Assembly: GCA_036250225.1 (NCBI GenBank)
Contig: JAPZLL010000030.1
Location: 186,001 to 250,000, forward strand
DNA: 64,000 bases
Direction: 5' to 3'
Source: Cercophora sp. LCS_1
Lineage: Eukaryota; Ascomycota; Sordariomycetes; Sordariales; Lasiosphaeriaceae
Of this stretch, positions 9,704 through 22,272 are shown in pieces (position 1 is the first letter of the stretch; every line of letters begins with the position of its first letter). The notes beneath the pieces were generated by a model. It saw only the letters and a program-made list of their open reading frames with translations. It searched no databases and was not told where the DNA came from. Position numbers and translations under genes: made by a program.

Positions 9704-12700
9704 CTTTTCTGCTTTCTTCAAACTGCGGAGTCTGAAATGTTCGCGTGCGTTTAGGTTCTGAGCGTTTGGTACACGACGTCTCGTCCGGAATCAAGCGACC
9801 AGTCTGATGCCAGGATGATAATAGCTAACTGCACCCCAGATCAGTAACCGACCACAGCAGGCGGCGGGAACGAGTCGCGGCAGTGCAAAGCGTGAGCAAT
9901 TCACGCCTTCTCTCCCGCGTGTGTTATTCCGAGGTCCACGTGTGCGCTGTGGACTCGTGGAGCCGGGATCACCGCAACTGTGGATGCTGTTCGACCTACC
10001 TGTTAATGAGATGGATATGTAGGCGAGGAGCGGACCGGATATGCGATCGAGATAAGGCTGTTGTTCGCGCTGTGTTCCAAAGGAATGTGGTAGAGAGCAG
10101 AGAACTCTCTGTTGGATGGAATCCGGATCGTGAAGAGGCGGAAGTGACAGCAGAGGAGTAAAAAACGAGCGACAGCAGTTCAGGGAGAACTGAAGAAGTA
10201 ACCGCAAGCGTCTCACGGGGGTTGAGAGGTGTGGGTTGAACGAGCGTCAGGGTGAGCACCGGACATGAGTCGAGAGAAAAGGAACGAAATGAGCTCGTCC
10301 GGTGTGGCTAGGCCCCGGCCAAGAGCCCCAGAGGAGCGCCGAAGACAACCACTCACAGCCGGCGCTGGGTCGTGGGGACCGCTTTCCTTGGCGAGATTAC
10401 ATGGCTCGCCCAGGAACGGGCAAATTAAGACTGCGCGGCAGCTGCAGGAACGGCGACGCAGGACAGGGATGAGAAGAAACCTCCCACCGCCACCGTCTCC
10501 TCGCGTCAATTGGATCAACGGCACGAGCGCCGCATTACGACTCGCCAGCCCGTAAACACTCATTTTTCCAGAGACGACGAAATCTTGTATTCGCTCAATT
10601 GCCTCAAAAAAAGCCTTTCGATGTATCCAAAGTCGCCGATATTTTTGGTTGGAATCCCAGTCGTCCAGTTATCGGTTGCTGCGCAACACGAACATGCCAG
10701 TCCTAATTCAGGAGTGGCTTCGACGGTCAGAGGTCTCCCCGGTTGGCAGTCTTGGTGCCAAGGTCACCATCCATGGAGGACCCTCAGCCAAAAAGGAGGC
10801 TGAATTCATTCACAGCGCATTTTATTATGCTTCTTTCACGCAAAACAGCCATCGCCACTATGTATGTTGCGATGAGATCCCCCCATTGTTCTACATGGAG
10901 TTCGATTTATTGCTGCACCAACTCAGGTTTGCCTTTGAGTTATCAAAAGAACTCGAGATCGAGGGAGCCGATTCCAGATGTCCGTGCTCCCGCATCACAA
11001 GCGTTGTGTTCCGTAACGTTGTGGCCGCAGCCACACCTCAACGCCCTGCCGATGCTGTGCCTTGCTAGACCGATTTAGGCTGGTCTATAATCATCCGGCT
11101 CCCACCACAAATCTTCTGAACGAATCTTCCGAAGACGCCACACTCACGGCGACGGCAACGACGATGCAAGCAAAAGTGCCAGGCGGGGCCGAACCCAGCC
11201 TTTTGGTACCCTCCTTTCGGATGCAGTCCCGGCGAGTTGCCATGAGCCCTGGTGATGGGAGAGGTTTGGGCGGTCCTACCCCCCGATCAACAAACCGAAC
11301 CTCTATCAACGCCGACGACGACACCCGTCAAACCTTGCGAGTCAAGGTGCAAACTATCATCCAGATATCTGCCATCTTACTCGCCGTCCGCCTGTCAGCG
11401 GAGGAATTTTGCCTGCTCATTTTTTTAGTTTGCTGGCGAGTGCGTTGCTCCGGCTCGACAGGAGGACACCCCTTTTGCCAAAATTTGCCAAGATGACGTC
11501 GAATCTCCGGCCATCTAACTCGAGCAATCGTTGTCCCGCATCGCGTCCTCACTGGAACCCCATACCGCCAGTATTATTACCCCGCGATGCAGCAGATAGC
11601 CCTTATCATTTCACAGACGCGGGACATCTTGTGAGCGATTTCCTACAATTTGGTTCCGAGGGCTCAATTCATCCCCGCGATGTCGCTTGAGTATAAACAC
11701 TGCACCAGAAGCGCTGAACTGCCGGTCCGAAACTGGCTTCTCCCGACGCATCTAGACACACCACGTGGCTCCCCGACGCGGGACTGTATGTTTAGGTCTC
11801 GCTTCTGCTGTCTATGAAGCAAACTCGGTACCGGCTGGGAACCATCACTCCATGTCCCTCAAGCCACGAACCAGTGGCAGTTCTCAATGCGACGGGGTGA
11901 TATCGGCTCCGAGATGCGGGAATATCTACAGCGCACAAAGGAGTCAAGTGACTCACGAGCTGTTCCTATCCGCTTACCGTGCCATGGCGAACCATGCCTC
12001 CCGCGAACATGAGCTGGCAAGTTGACATGGACTTTACAGACGGGACTACGGAGACATTCCTAGCCCCCGAAAAAGAACAGATCACATTTCCCAACCTTGT
12101 GTGACGAGGCCAAACTGAAAGACCAAAGCTGTAAATTTCGTGGAACTTCGGCTCGCACCGGGGCTTCCAAGAGCGCTCGCGAGGCAGCCGATATATCAGG
12201 CTGCTCAATGATTGTAGCCCTATGGCTGGCGGGTGCCGGTGTGGTACAAACACAGCATCTGCACCACCGATCATCACCGCCACGTTGTGGGCTCACCGCT
12301 CTTCGAGCGGGGAAAGAAGGTCGAGAACTATTGCGAGAAGGGGATTGCCCCAATACCTACTAGCGATTTGATGTTGTCTATTCATGTAGCCTCGCTGAGG
12401 GTCTCCTGTCCTGTCTTGATGTCAGAAATCGCACCCTGGTACCTATGCGGTGGCCATGAGCTGCCGATTTCTATGTTCGGCTTCCTTACCAGATGGTAGG
12501 CTGTCCTCACAGTGTCATCTATTCACTTTACCACGATATAATATACAATGGCAACCTCATATCACGGCACGATGAAATATTGGATGGGAGCTGGGCAGAA
12601 GTTGGTGTTAGGTTGCACAGCATTCTGTGTTCCGCCGTGTCGGGACCGCTGGCACGACGTTGGCATGCATGGATCTGGCTACCTGTTTGCATTTTTCACC

Positions 12701-15700
12701 GTCACGAGAGGGCCTCATATTTGGAATATTGGACGCTTCTTCCCAACTTTGAGCGGGACACACCATGACTGTTCTTGCTGGCTGACTTCACCGTAGGCTC
12801 TAGGATGAATATAGAAGGGTCATCCATGCCTGGGAAGGTGGCCTCAAGCTGTCCGCCCTGGCCGTAATATAAAACTCTTCATTCCAGATCTGTTAACTGA
12901 ACTTTGAATGGCATTTCTTTCGACGATATGTGCGGGTGAACATGGAGTCAACGACTCTACCCATCTTGTTTCTTGTTGTGGAGGGGGATCGGTGAAATCT
13001 TGATGTCCTACCTGCCCAGTCACGCCATTTGCAACACGAATGTTTCCTCTGGAAGTAGAAAACAAACCTAAGGTTCGCAGAGGGTTACTGCGGTCGACAT
13101 TCTGGATGATTTGGTCGAGTAAGGCATCACATCCGGGGAAAGAGTGTGCTGTTGTTTGTTGGGAGCAACTTATGTGCAAAATAATCCCCCAAAACAGGAA
13201 TGAGGGCTCTGCTGAAAAACAAACCCCCATCGAACCGGGCACCGGAAGAGAGGTTACGGACTCTGCTGGCATTCCTCATGTTCTCAACTCCCAACACCAA
13301 TCAAGTCGGTGAAGGACATACCCGGGCCCTAAATGAGGTTGGCGACTCTCGACAACACCCTCCTCATGTTTTGTCAGCTACTACTTCCCGAGACCAAGTT
13401 GTCCCGGGGAGAATGTAGATGGGGCCTTGAGCTATGGTCCTTCCTTGCTAGTCCTCGCTGGACCGGCGCCATCACAGAGAACATGAGATAGAAACGGAAT
13501 GGTCATTTTGACCCTCCGCTCCAACACCTGTCCTATGTCATCCCACTTACTGACCAGCTCCTCAATCAGGGTGAGTTGATGGTGCAGTGGTAGAACACGT
13601 TGAAGCTTCTGCGGCCGGGATGAATTCGCGTTCCCGCTGTTCAATCCTCACTCTGGCCTTTTTTTTTTAGAAAAAAAAAGGAAAAATAATAATTTTTTGT
13701 AAGTATTATTACTAGCGCCATTTGTTGTATCTCCATGGACCGAGAAGTTGGAGGCGAAAAGGAGTAATCAGTGGATTCATGTCGGAATCGAATAGAGAAC
13801 CAATTCGATTCGAGGGGAGATTTCTAACTGCAAGTGAGTAAGCCCATTGGTCAGGCGGGAGCCCAAAGATGTCAGTTGAACGACAGAGCGATGCGGCCAG
13901 GGTTGACCAGAACAATCGACCATACCGCTGCGCTACGCTGCCACCACAGTTTCTGGTTGAAGGTAGATTCGAAAAATCGCCCCATACATGGGCCACGTTC
14001 ATTGACCACACAGGGCTGCACTGCGCCTCATACTTAGATAAACCACCATCAACAAAGAGATAGCATGGTTGATACCTTTGTAAGATCACTTTGTATCATC
14101 CTTCCAGTTCCGCAACTTATCCGAGTGATAGGGCTAATATCAGAGTAAACTGCTCTGTTCGCTTTGGGTGGACACCACAAGCGAACTTGACGTCTAATGT
14201 CGAACGTGACATTCACAGTCAGAAAACCATAATTGCCAAGTCAGGGCCTAAGTTGTGACAACAACATGAAGAAGAGATAGCATGGTGTCACAGTTTGCTG
14301 GCAGCATGGGTTTGAACGTCGTCAGATTTGCACACATGTGTGTTGAAGCATGCCGGAAGCAGCTTGACACAGCGTTGCATTGCCTAGTGCTTGGCGAACC
14401 CTTGACAGGTGACGTCTGCCATGGGAGGATGGCAGTTTGTCAATGGCCACTTTAGCCATTCTTCACTTATGCGTTGGCATCTCATACCAACACTTCGTCA
14501 CGTCTTATAAGAGTCGTTATAGGCGGTCGTACTGATGGCGATCTCAACAAGGGTCTCCCCGGGTTTTGCTGTGGAGTTGGGGCCAGATACCGGGTCCATG
14601 CGCTCTCAGCAGTGTGTGGTAGTTCGAAGATCCCGAGCCATCTGATGGTCTCAGTGCCTCGGACAGGCGAAGATCATCATGCATAGGTGACGATACCAGT
14701 GCCTCAGTGGACGAGCAGCCTCTGGACACCGTCTGCGTCGGGATGCTGCAACGCTCCTTTGACGTTGGGAATCCCATACTCTGACCGATTCGGACACGAG
14801 GTTCTGCGATGGGAGCTCCAAGACGAGCATCATGCGGCTGAAGCGCTCGAGGTGCGGAGTTGTCGCGGCGTGTTAGCGCGGTACGTGCCGCCAGCGCAAA
14901 GGTGCCCCAAGACGCTGGCAGTCGCCGCTGATACCTCTCTGATTCGGCGACACAGCCACTGTTGGGTTGCTTGCTGACATGGCTACGTGGAGGCCGACTT
15001 CGCATTGGTCCGAAGCAGTGCTGAGGCGTCAGCCCTGAAGATGGCATGCGTCAACAACGAATCACTCCCGTCCGTGGTCCCCGGGCTGGTATACTCCGCA
15101 CGGCCGGATGGCTTTCTTGATTGAGCCTGATATGGGTGCTTGGTGCTTGCCGATAAGTGTCGCTTTTGTAAAACCTGCGCAAGGCTCGTAAAAGGCAGAC
15201 TCCGAAAGTGAACCGGGCTGAGCCCGTGCCTGCGTGGGGAACCTTGCGGGTTGTGGAACGCCACATCGGGCAAAAGCTGTGCAACTCGCAGAGGAGCAAG
15301 CCAACGATCTCCTTGGGTTCAGCTGAGGTAATTCGACCCGCCAAACGACCTGTGTCGATTTTATTCGTCAATAATCGGATTTCCAGGCGAATCACAGCGC
15401 CGCGAAGTCGAAGCTCGCAGTGATGAGTGAGCGGTTGAAGGCTGCTGATAAAGTCGGTGGGCCGGGTGGCTGGGCTGAGCCGCAAAGTACCGACTAACAG
15501 CGGCGTGCACTGGTCCCACCTGGGGCATCTGCGAGGTGCCCGTGCCAGCTGGTGCCAACGGGAGGCAGCACCATCCACAGAGCCCCAGCCCCAGCCCATT
15601 TTTTTTTTTACTTTTCCACGGTCCCCCATTCATCCATTGCTTGCTGGCAGCCTCCTTCTAACCCTCACCTTGTTGAGCCTCTCGATCCCCCCAGTCACAC

Positions 15701-16040
15701 CGATCCCAGGCCAAAGTGCATTCCGCCTCAGTGTGCACAATTGATTTCTAGTGTTGCCCCCAAAAGCAGCGCCGGCTTAATACAGCGTTGCCCCGCTTCC
15801 TGCGGCATCTTAACTCTGTTTCTTATTCCAAGTCGAGCAGCGGTGGCTCCTGCATTCCGTTGAGAGCTCTCGCCACGATCATCAGCCACACCGACAGCGC
15901 CGCTACGCTTTCATCACTTGGCGATGCGTCAAAGTCGCCGGTAACTTTGACAGCGTGTTTGTAGGGAAAGGGGAATATCTGGCACTTGTCGCTCGACCGG
16001 AGGATCGTCACTCGATTCCGTCCGGAGCCGCGGGCGACCC
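9704..16040. other. 6.3-kb gene-free region
   Basis: No open frame with recognisable protein character lies between the SUN gene (minus) and the C2H2 gene (plus); the longest ATG or near-ATG frames are 90-190 codons and overlap each other on opposite strands. The left end should hold the SUN promoter and 5' UTR; an AG acceptor-like site just upstream of 9703 hints at a possible 5' UTR intron. The right end (15.6-16.0 kb) is a pyrimidine-rich leader of the C2H2 gene. Base composition is not AT-rich and CpG is common, so there is no visible RIP signature. Pol III-like motifs near 13.6-13.9 kb are listed separately. Confidence 0.55.
13657..13681. repeat. T-run/A-run hairpin
   Basis: CC plus ten T, a two-base AG spacer, then nine A plus GG: an almost perfect inverted repeat. 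It would give a run of T on either strand and so could stop RNA polymerase III from both sides. It sits between two convergent tRNA-like A-box/B-box motif pairs (13578-13649 plus strand; 13937-13871 minus strand). An intact tRNA cannot be folded from either one. Confidence 0.5.
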
Positions 16041-17912
16041 ATGGCATCGGACAACGCTTCCGTCGTGACGTCCTCGACACTCGCGCGCGACGCGCCGGTC
16101 ATCGCCGACGACCTCACGCGCGCCAAATCGCTCAAGAGAACGCGCGAAATCACACCAACACCCTCGCCCTCGGCGACTCCTCTCAACGATCTCTCCCCCG
16201 CCAAGATCGCCCGCCTCGTTGGGTACACGACCCAGGCGCAATCCCCTCCGAGCAGTAGTGCTGCAGCGCACGAAGAGAAGCGGCGGCGGAGGGCAGAAGA
16301 GCAGGCAACCGAATCCAGCCTGAATCTGCTCCAGACTTTGGAAGAAGCTATGTCCGGGGCTACCGCCGCCATGAGCCGGCCGCAAGAGCCCCCGCGACCC
16401 CATACCCAAGAATCCGTCGAAGCCCCGACTGCTGCGACCGTGCGGGCTCTGGCCAGTGTCCAAATCCCCACAGAAAGCAACGTCGGTGATCCGCAAGAAA
16501 TCAGCCCGAGTGCCGGGAGTGCGGTCACTGCGGGGAGTCTGGAAGATGGAGAGAGTCAGGTTGTTCACAGTCCCGCCGCAATGGATGTCGACCCACAAGG
16601 CCACCAGCGCATGTATACGGCGCAGCCCGAGGCGCCGATGGAGGACAAGGCCGCCTCCTCTCTTTCATATCCTGGCCTTCCAGGCGCGTCGATGCCGGCG
16701 CCTGCACACCCTCAAAGAGGCATGAGCATGCCCATGACCAGCACGCAAAACCCCGATCTCGCGCCACGGTCACCGTCTTCTAAGAAACACAAGTGCCCCT
16801 ACTGCGAGACCGAATTTACACGACACCACAATCTCAAGAGTCATCTTCTTACCCACAGCCAAGAGAAGCCGTATGTATGTCAGCAGTGCCAAATGCGATT
16901 CCGCCGACTGCACGACCTCAAGCGCCACAGCAAGTTGCATACCGGGGAGAAGCCTCACATCTGTCCCAAGTGTGACAGGAAGTTTGCGCGTGGCGATGCG
17001 CTTGCCAGACACAGCAAGGGAGCAGGCGGCTGTGCTGGGAGACGACCGAGCATGGGCAGCTTTGGCGGGGAAGAAGACTTTGGCGACGGCAGTATGGTTG
17101 ATGGCGACGACTCGATGACGGGCGTCTTGTACGGCAGCGCAAACGCTAGTCTTACAGAGGAAGATCGTCGGCTGAGCATGCCTAGCATCAAGACCCAGCA
17201 TGTAGCTGGTCAGCACGGCCAAGAGGGCGTTGCCCATTCCAACACGTACCCCCCAAATGGACCAAGGCCCGCTGGTGGACTGTACCCTCCAAACATCGAC
17301 CGTGGCTCTGCAGGCTCAGCAACATCGCCCAGCTTACCGAACAGCCACACACCGCACACCAGCATATCCTCGATGCCGCTCAGCGCGGGCAGCACCTCTG
17401 TGTTTTCTCAGAGCGGAATGACGGAGAGCCCCAAGCCGCTGAGCCCTGGCGGGGCACAGGCCAACCAAGCCGGTCAGAAACGTGCGGCCTCCCAGCAATC
17501 GGGCTCCGGATTGTCGATGCCTTCGCATGGTATGTCACAAGCGGCTGCGTGGCGTTCCCAATACCCCCCTGCTGACGGAAAACAACATGAAGCCAACGCT
17601 GCTGCCGCCGCAGCCGGTCGTGGACGTGGCCGCGGTGCAAGTGGGACCGGTCAGCGCAATGGCACGGGCGATGCCGGCGCCGGCCCCGACCCGACCATCC
17701 TGGCCTACGTCCGACATCTGGACGACAAGATAACCAAGTTGACGGCTGATCTGGAGGCCAAAGCCCAGCGAGAGACGCAGCTGCTGGAGAGGATGGCCGA
17801 ACAAGATCAACATATTGGCATTTTGGTAGCCCAACTGGCGGACCTTCGTGCAGCGCTCCAGCCACAACTCGCACCGGTTCCGCAAGACGACGCGCCGACG
17901 GGCCAAGAGTAG
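16041..17912 (+). CDS. C2H2 zinc-finger transcription factor
   Basis: Probable nuclear sequence-specific DNA-binding protein of 623 residues in one exon. The start lies in a good context (CGACCCATGG). Residues 1-250 are a low-complexity Ser/Pro/Ala-rich region. Three tandem C2H2 fingers occupy about 252-331 with canonical SQEKPYVC and TGEKPHIC linkers: C252/C255/H268/H272, C280/C283/H296/H300, and C308/C311/H324 followed by C331 in place of a close second His. Then comes a long Ser/Gly/Gln/Ala-rich region. A C-terminal heptad-like helix (about 555-605, with LDDKITKL and LLERMAEQ) suggests a coiled coil for dimerisation. The finger block looks like a conserved filamentous-fungal factor sometimes annotated as Azf1-like, but I cannot assign an ortholog or target genes. 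Confidence 0.9.
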   Translation: MASDNASVVTSSTLARDAPVIADDLTRAKSLKRTREITPTPSPSATPLNDLSPAKIARLVGYTTQAQSPPSSSAAAHEEKRRRRAEEQATESSLNLLQTLEEAMSGATAAMSRPQEPPRPHTQESVEAPTAATVRALASVQIPTESNVGDPQEISPSAGSAVTAGSLEDGESQVVHSPAAMDVDPQGHQRMYTAQPEAPMEDKAASSLSYPGLPGASMPAPAHPQRGMSMPMTSTQNPDLAPRSPSSKKHKCPYCETEFTRHHNLKSHLLTHSQEKPYVCQQCQMRFRRLHDLKRHSKLHTGEKPHICPKCDRKFARGDALARHSKGAGGCAGRRPSMGSFGGEEDFGDGSMVDGDDSMTGVLYGSANASLTEEDRRLSMPSIKTQHVAGQHGQEGVAHSNTYPPNGPRPAGGLYPPNIDRGSAGSATSPSLPNSHTPHTSISSMPLSAGSTSVFSQSGMTESPKPLSPGGAQANQAGQKRAASQQSGSGLSMPSHGMSQAAAWRSQYPPADGKQHEANAAAAAAGRGRGRGASGTGQRNGTGDAGAGPDPTILAYVRHLDDKITKLTADLEAKAQRETQLLERMAEQDQHIGILVAQLADLRAALQPQLAPVPQDDAPTGQE

Positions 17913-19388
17913 TACTATTCCTCGCCGGGCTGGGATACAATGCAACGGGGGGGATATAGGGGAGATTATTGATTCCTTTGGTCGTCTTCAGGTATGATGG
18001 GTCGGCTGGCGCTTTGATCAGGCGCAACAGGCGTACAGGTACGGGCAGATGGGTGGCGGGTTTGCTCAAAGAAAAAAGCAAGCGTGTTTCTGCAAAGTTT
18101 TGATACGAGAATTTGCTCTGACGGCGGATACGGGGGATCACGAATGGTCTTGATATTATCTGCAAACTGTCCGTACGACGGATGTGGCTCAAACTTGGGT
18201 GGTGGACTATGTCTCTGGTCATATCTTATGTGAAACGGGAGATGTCGCTGATGAAGGCTACTTGTATGATAGATCGAGCGCGTGGGGGAGTGTGAAGTTG
18301 GACGGCCGAACGCTAGACAAAAGGGTCGCATCCTTGTCGATAGGCTACAATGGGTTTTTGCCATCTTTTGCGAAAAGTCAGGTGTTTGTCGTCGTCATTG
18401 CAACCTTGACGTCCTTTCTTGGCGGGGCTGAATAACGTGGAGCATGTGAAGATGCGAGGCGGCAACCCATACCCGTGCCGGTTCTTCAGCACGAGGCCGC
18501 AGATCATGGCCGAAGAACCGTCGCAATGACAGCCTCTGTAAGATAGCTATCTCAGATCTGATACCAAAAAGTCAAGCCGATTCTTTATTTTCTCGAGAAA
18601 TCCGGATGCCCCTTTTCTGTCCGTGCTCCCAGCTCCCACGGGAACTCACTCCGAACCTACCTCCCTACCCAAGCCAAGCGCGAATGCGCCCCACCCGAAC
18701 GTCATCAACGCTCGGCTGGTCGCGGCACCTCCGAGTCGCCCGCCATCCATCCCTGCGACAAAGTGCTACTTCTGAACAATCGACCCTGACTTAAGTTGTG
18801 ATTTGATGTATTAAACCACTAATTTTCTTTAATCGTTCCTCCCAAATCTCTGCCCTCTTATACTCAAACACCCTGCGAATAAATCCGCGACCTTGCGACC
18901 TGCGACTGCGATTTTGCGATTGCGCACCGAACATAGCCACGAGCCTAGCTGTCGAACCGAACCGAAACCGAAGCCCCCGATAATAACCTTTCCCTCGAAC
19001 GCCACGCAAAACATTCCAGTTCGACGCCAGCGCGCGTTTTTTTTTTTAGGTTCTCTACTCTGTTTTCACTCCCTTGCGCAAAACACGTCATTGACGTGCG
19101 AAGACAAGCCAACACAAGCCAGCGCGTCCACCAGCAAGCCAGACGGGGAGACTAGTACCGTGGTTCCCTGTGGGCGGACATACGACCCTGTGGGGGAGGA
19201 CATACCCTGTGGCAGTGGGGACAAGGGAGAGAGGGCAGAGAGGGGAAGGGCTTTAAAAATATGAGTGTCATGGATTTTGTTGAAACTAGACCACCTCGTA
19301 AGTTTTGGGTTCCTGTTCAACTTTAGTTCCTTTTGGTCTTTTTTTGGTTGCCTTTGGTTCTTTTTGGGAACGAAAGGGAGAATGAAAG
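17913..19388. other. Intergenic between C2H2 factor and DGAT2
   Basis: About 1.5 kb without a supportable gene. The left part is the likely 3' UTR of the C2H2 gene. From about 18.6 kb the plus strand becomes C/A- and then T-rich, as in a fungal promoter and leader. ATG AAA GAT GGA TGA at 19382 is a tiny upstream frame overlapping the DGAT2 start. A short GTAAGT...TTTAG segment at 19296-19324 is too small (29 bp) to be a normal intron. Confidence 0.6.
19166..19224. repeat. Three degenerate 20-bp repeats
   Basis: Three adjacent copies starting at 19166, 19186 and 19205 share CCCTGTGG and a purine-rich GGACATAC-like end. They lie about 170-220 bases before the DGAT2 start, in the promoter or 5' UTR. 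The ACATACGACC string resembles the start of 5S rRNA, but nothing else of 5S follows. Confidence 0.5.
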
Positions 19389-21217
19389 ATGGATGATCAG
19401 GATATGTCGAAACGACCGCAGAAGAAAAAGGCGACTGGGAAGAAGAAGAAGGGGTCTGGGTCTGGGAGTGGGACGCCTGCTACACAAGCTGGGAGTGCGA
19501 GTGCCAGTGCGAGTGGGATAGCAACCAGCGGAGGGGTTAGCGTTGGGGGAGGACACAAAAAGACGGGGAGCTCGGGCAGCGTTGGTATATTGCGGATTGT
19601 TGACGCGAATGTAGGGACCAGTGGGGAACGGCCGAGGACGACGGCCGGGGATGTGAGGGAGGAGGAGAAGGAGAATGAGGGTTTGGTGAGTTTGTGATGA
19701 AGCACGAGTGGGATTTTTACTGATGATTGTAGGGTACACCGCCGCGAAGAAAGGTTTCGGCCAAGAAGACGCCTGGGACGCCAGAATCCAAGATTGCGAG
19801 GCCAAAGGGGACGCCGGAAGTTAACGGCGAGGAGAAAAAGGAGAGGAGGGTGAAGGAGAGGAAGGAGGAGAAGAGGTTCGACGAGGAAGACGTAAAGGAG
19901 GAGAGGGGAGGGGAGAATGGGGAGAACACAACGGACATGACCAAAATTGAGGCCGTCGAGAGACAAGTTACACTTGTCGACAGCCCAGCAGACACACAGG
20001 AGGACCTCTCGGGTTTACCAGCGACAAAAACCAACGGGAAGTCCCTCAAGCCTACCACCACCACCACCACCACCAAAGCACCCGTCACCGAGCACGACGA
20101 GAAAGCTCTCGACTACGATGACTACCCCGACCTCTCCATCGACGAAAACGACCGCGAGAGTCGCGCTCGCGAACAACGCTACTACCGGGCCTACCGCGTC
20201 CGTTTCGCCCCCTGGAACATCCCCTTCAAGCGACGTCTTCAAACGCTCGCAGTGCTGATGCACTCGCTGAGCATCGCCTCAACCGTCTCCTTCTTCTTCT
20301 TCCTCTGTGCTATCCCCCTAACCTGGCCCATTCTCATCCCCTACCTCCTACACATGCTCCTCTCCAAAGCTGCCACCGACGGGCGTCTCCGTTTCCGGTC
20401 CGAACGCTTCCGTCGTGCCCCCGTCTGGAAATTCTTTGCAGATTACTTCCCCGCGCGTCTACACAAGACGCACGAACTGCCCCCAACACGCAAATACATC
20501 TTTGGCTACCACCCGCACGGCATCATCTCGCACGGCGCCTTTGCGTCCTTCGCAACCGAAGCCCTAGGATTTGACGAAAAGTTCCCCGGCATCACAAACA
20601 GTTTGCTGACTCTCGACTCCAACTTTCGCATCCCCCTCTACCGGGAGTACATTTTGTCCTTGGGCATCCAGTCCGTCTCCAAAGAGAGCATCACAAACAT
20701 CCTCACCCGCGGCGGCCGCAACGGCGAAGGCATGGGCCGCGCCGTGACTATCGTCGTCGGCGGAGCGCGAGAATCCCTCGAAGCTCATCCAGGGACAATG
20801 CACCTAATCCTCGGCGAGAGAAAAGGTTTCGTCAAACTGGCCGTCCGCACCGGTGCTGATCTGGTGCCTGTTCTTGCGTTTGGCGAAAATGATTTGTATG
20901 ATCAGGTCTCGCCCAAGACGCACCCCAGCTTGCATCGGTTGCAGATGTGGGTGTTGAGGACGCTCAAGTTTACGCTGCCGTTTTTGCATGGAAGGGGGAT
21001 CTTTAATTACGATGTAGGGTTGATGCCGTATCGAAGGCCACTGAATGTGGTTGTGGGCAAACCGATCAAGGTTACGCAGGCTCGCGGAGGAGAGGTAGAC
21101 ATGCAGGAGGTGGAGAGATTGCATGGGGAGTATGTGAGGGAGTTGAAGAAGATGTGGGAACGGTATAAGGATGTGTTTGCGGTGGAGAGGGAGGAAGAGA
21201 TGGTTTTGCTAAACTGA
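19389..21217 (+). CDS. DGA1: Diacylglycerol O-acyltransferase type 2 (DGAT2)
   Basis: Makes triacylglycerol from diacylglycerol and acyl-CoA at the ER and lipid droplet, for storage lipid. Two exons, 19389-19685 and 19733-21217, flank a 47-bp intron (GTGAGT...TGTAG) and give 593 residues. Without the intron no ATG precedes the conserved part. Hydrophobic segments (VSFFFFLCAIPLTWPILIPYLL) are followed by the catalytic YHPHG motif at about 358-362, the RKGFVKLA...LVPVLAFGE block and the VVGKPI motif, all diagnostic of DGAT2. Yeast Dga1 has 418 residues; the extra length is a Lys/Gly/Ser- and Glu-rich N-terminal region of about 190 residues with no recognised domain. A monoacylglycerol acyltransferase role is an alternative from sequence alone. 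Confidence 0.95.
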
Positions 21218-22231
21218 AGACGTTCAGCGATGAGGTGAGGGAGATGAAAGGAGGGGGGTAATGATTATGATGTGTATGGGTTATGATTATTTGTGGGAGG
21301 TTTTTTTTTTCTTTTTCTTTTGTGAGGTTGTAGTAGTATTATGGGGAAAAAATATGTGGAATTGTATACATTGTGTTTGTGGTGGTTATTGGATTGTTGA
21401 TACGATGGGTGCGTGGTGAGCGGTTGCTCAACACAGTAAGCGCCGTGTCACTTCAGCGCCGGGTTGGCGTTGGCTTGGTGTTTCAACCCGCCACATGACC
21501 TTTCCAACCCAACCCATGCCATGCCATGCCATACCATCCCATCCCAACCCCTCTTTTGTGTTATAAGGCTGGGGGGTTTATTTTTCCCTGTCTACAGCCA
21601 GTTTTTCGTCAAAAGTGAACCGTTATACAAAACTCAAACAGCACGGCGGCGAATCGCTCCGTTCCATCCCCGCCCGGATTGGATCCGGGATCGTCAACGG
21701 CAACGTGCATACGGCACGCGGCGTCCCGACCCTGGTCGACGGGTCACGCATTTCTCCTCCGAATTCTCCGCTTTCAAAACCCCGTTTGTTCTTCTCCCGT
21801 TCTCCATAAGGTGTTTTTTGTTTTCAGGTCGGTTGGGCCAATTTTTTACTTTCTTTTTACAGACCATTCCAAAAGTGTCGAGCGGTAAGTTTGACAAAAC
21901 CAAGCTTCGGTCGCTCAGCATCATCATCACTTACACCGCTGCTTCACCCTGCCACTCCCCTCTCGCCAAAGCAAGAGCAAAAGCAACCACTCCAACATGT
22001 TTATGTCGTGCTTCGCTCCGTTTGCCGTTTGCAGTGTGCAGTTTGCAGTCATTCATTCCCTTACCCACTTACACTCACACAGAACACAGAAAAGCATGGG
22101 GGTTTTTTTTTTCATTTCAATGGTCCGGACGGGAAAACTAACTTGTGTTACGCTGCGTAATCAGATCCCGTTTTCCAGTGCACATGATCGTCGTTTGCAT
22201 GGTCCTAACGATCTGAGTGGTGTAAAGGGAA

Positions 22232-22272
<41 letters not shown>

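Noticed and set aside
19180..19200. Possible 5S rRNA start (ACATACGACC)
   Set aside because: Only the first ten or so bases match; the internal control region of 5S is absent, and the string belongs to a local 20-bp repeat.
19296..19324. Possible 29-bp intron in the DGAT2 leader
   Set aside because: Too short for a spliceosomal intron, and the resulting frame stops before the DGAT2 start.
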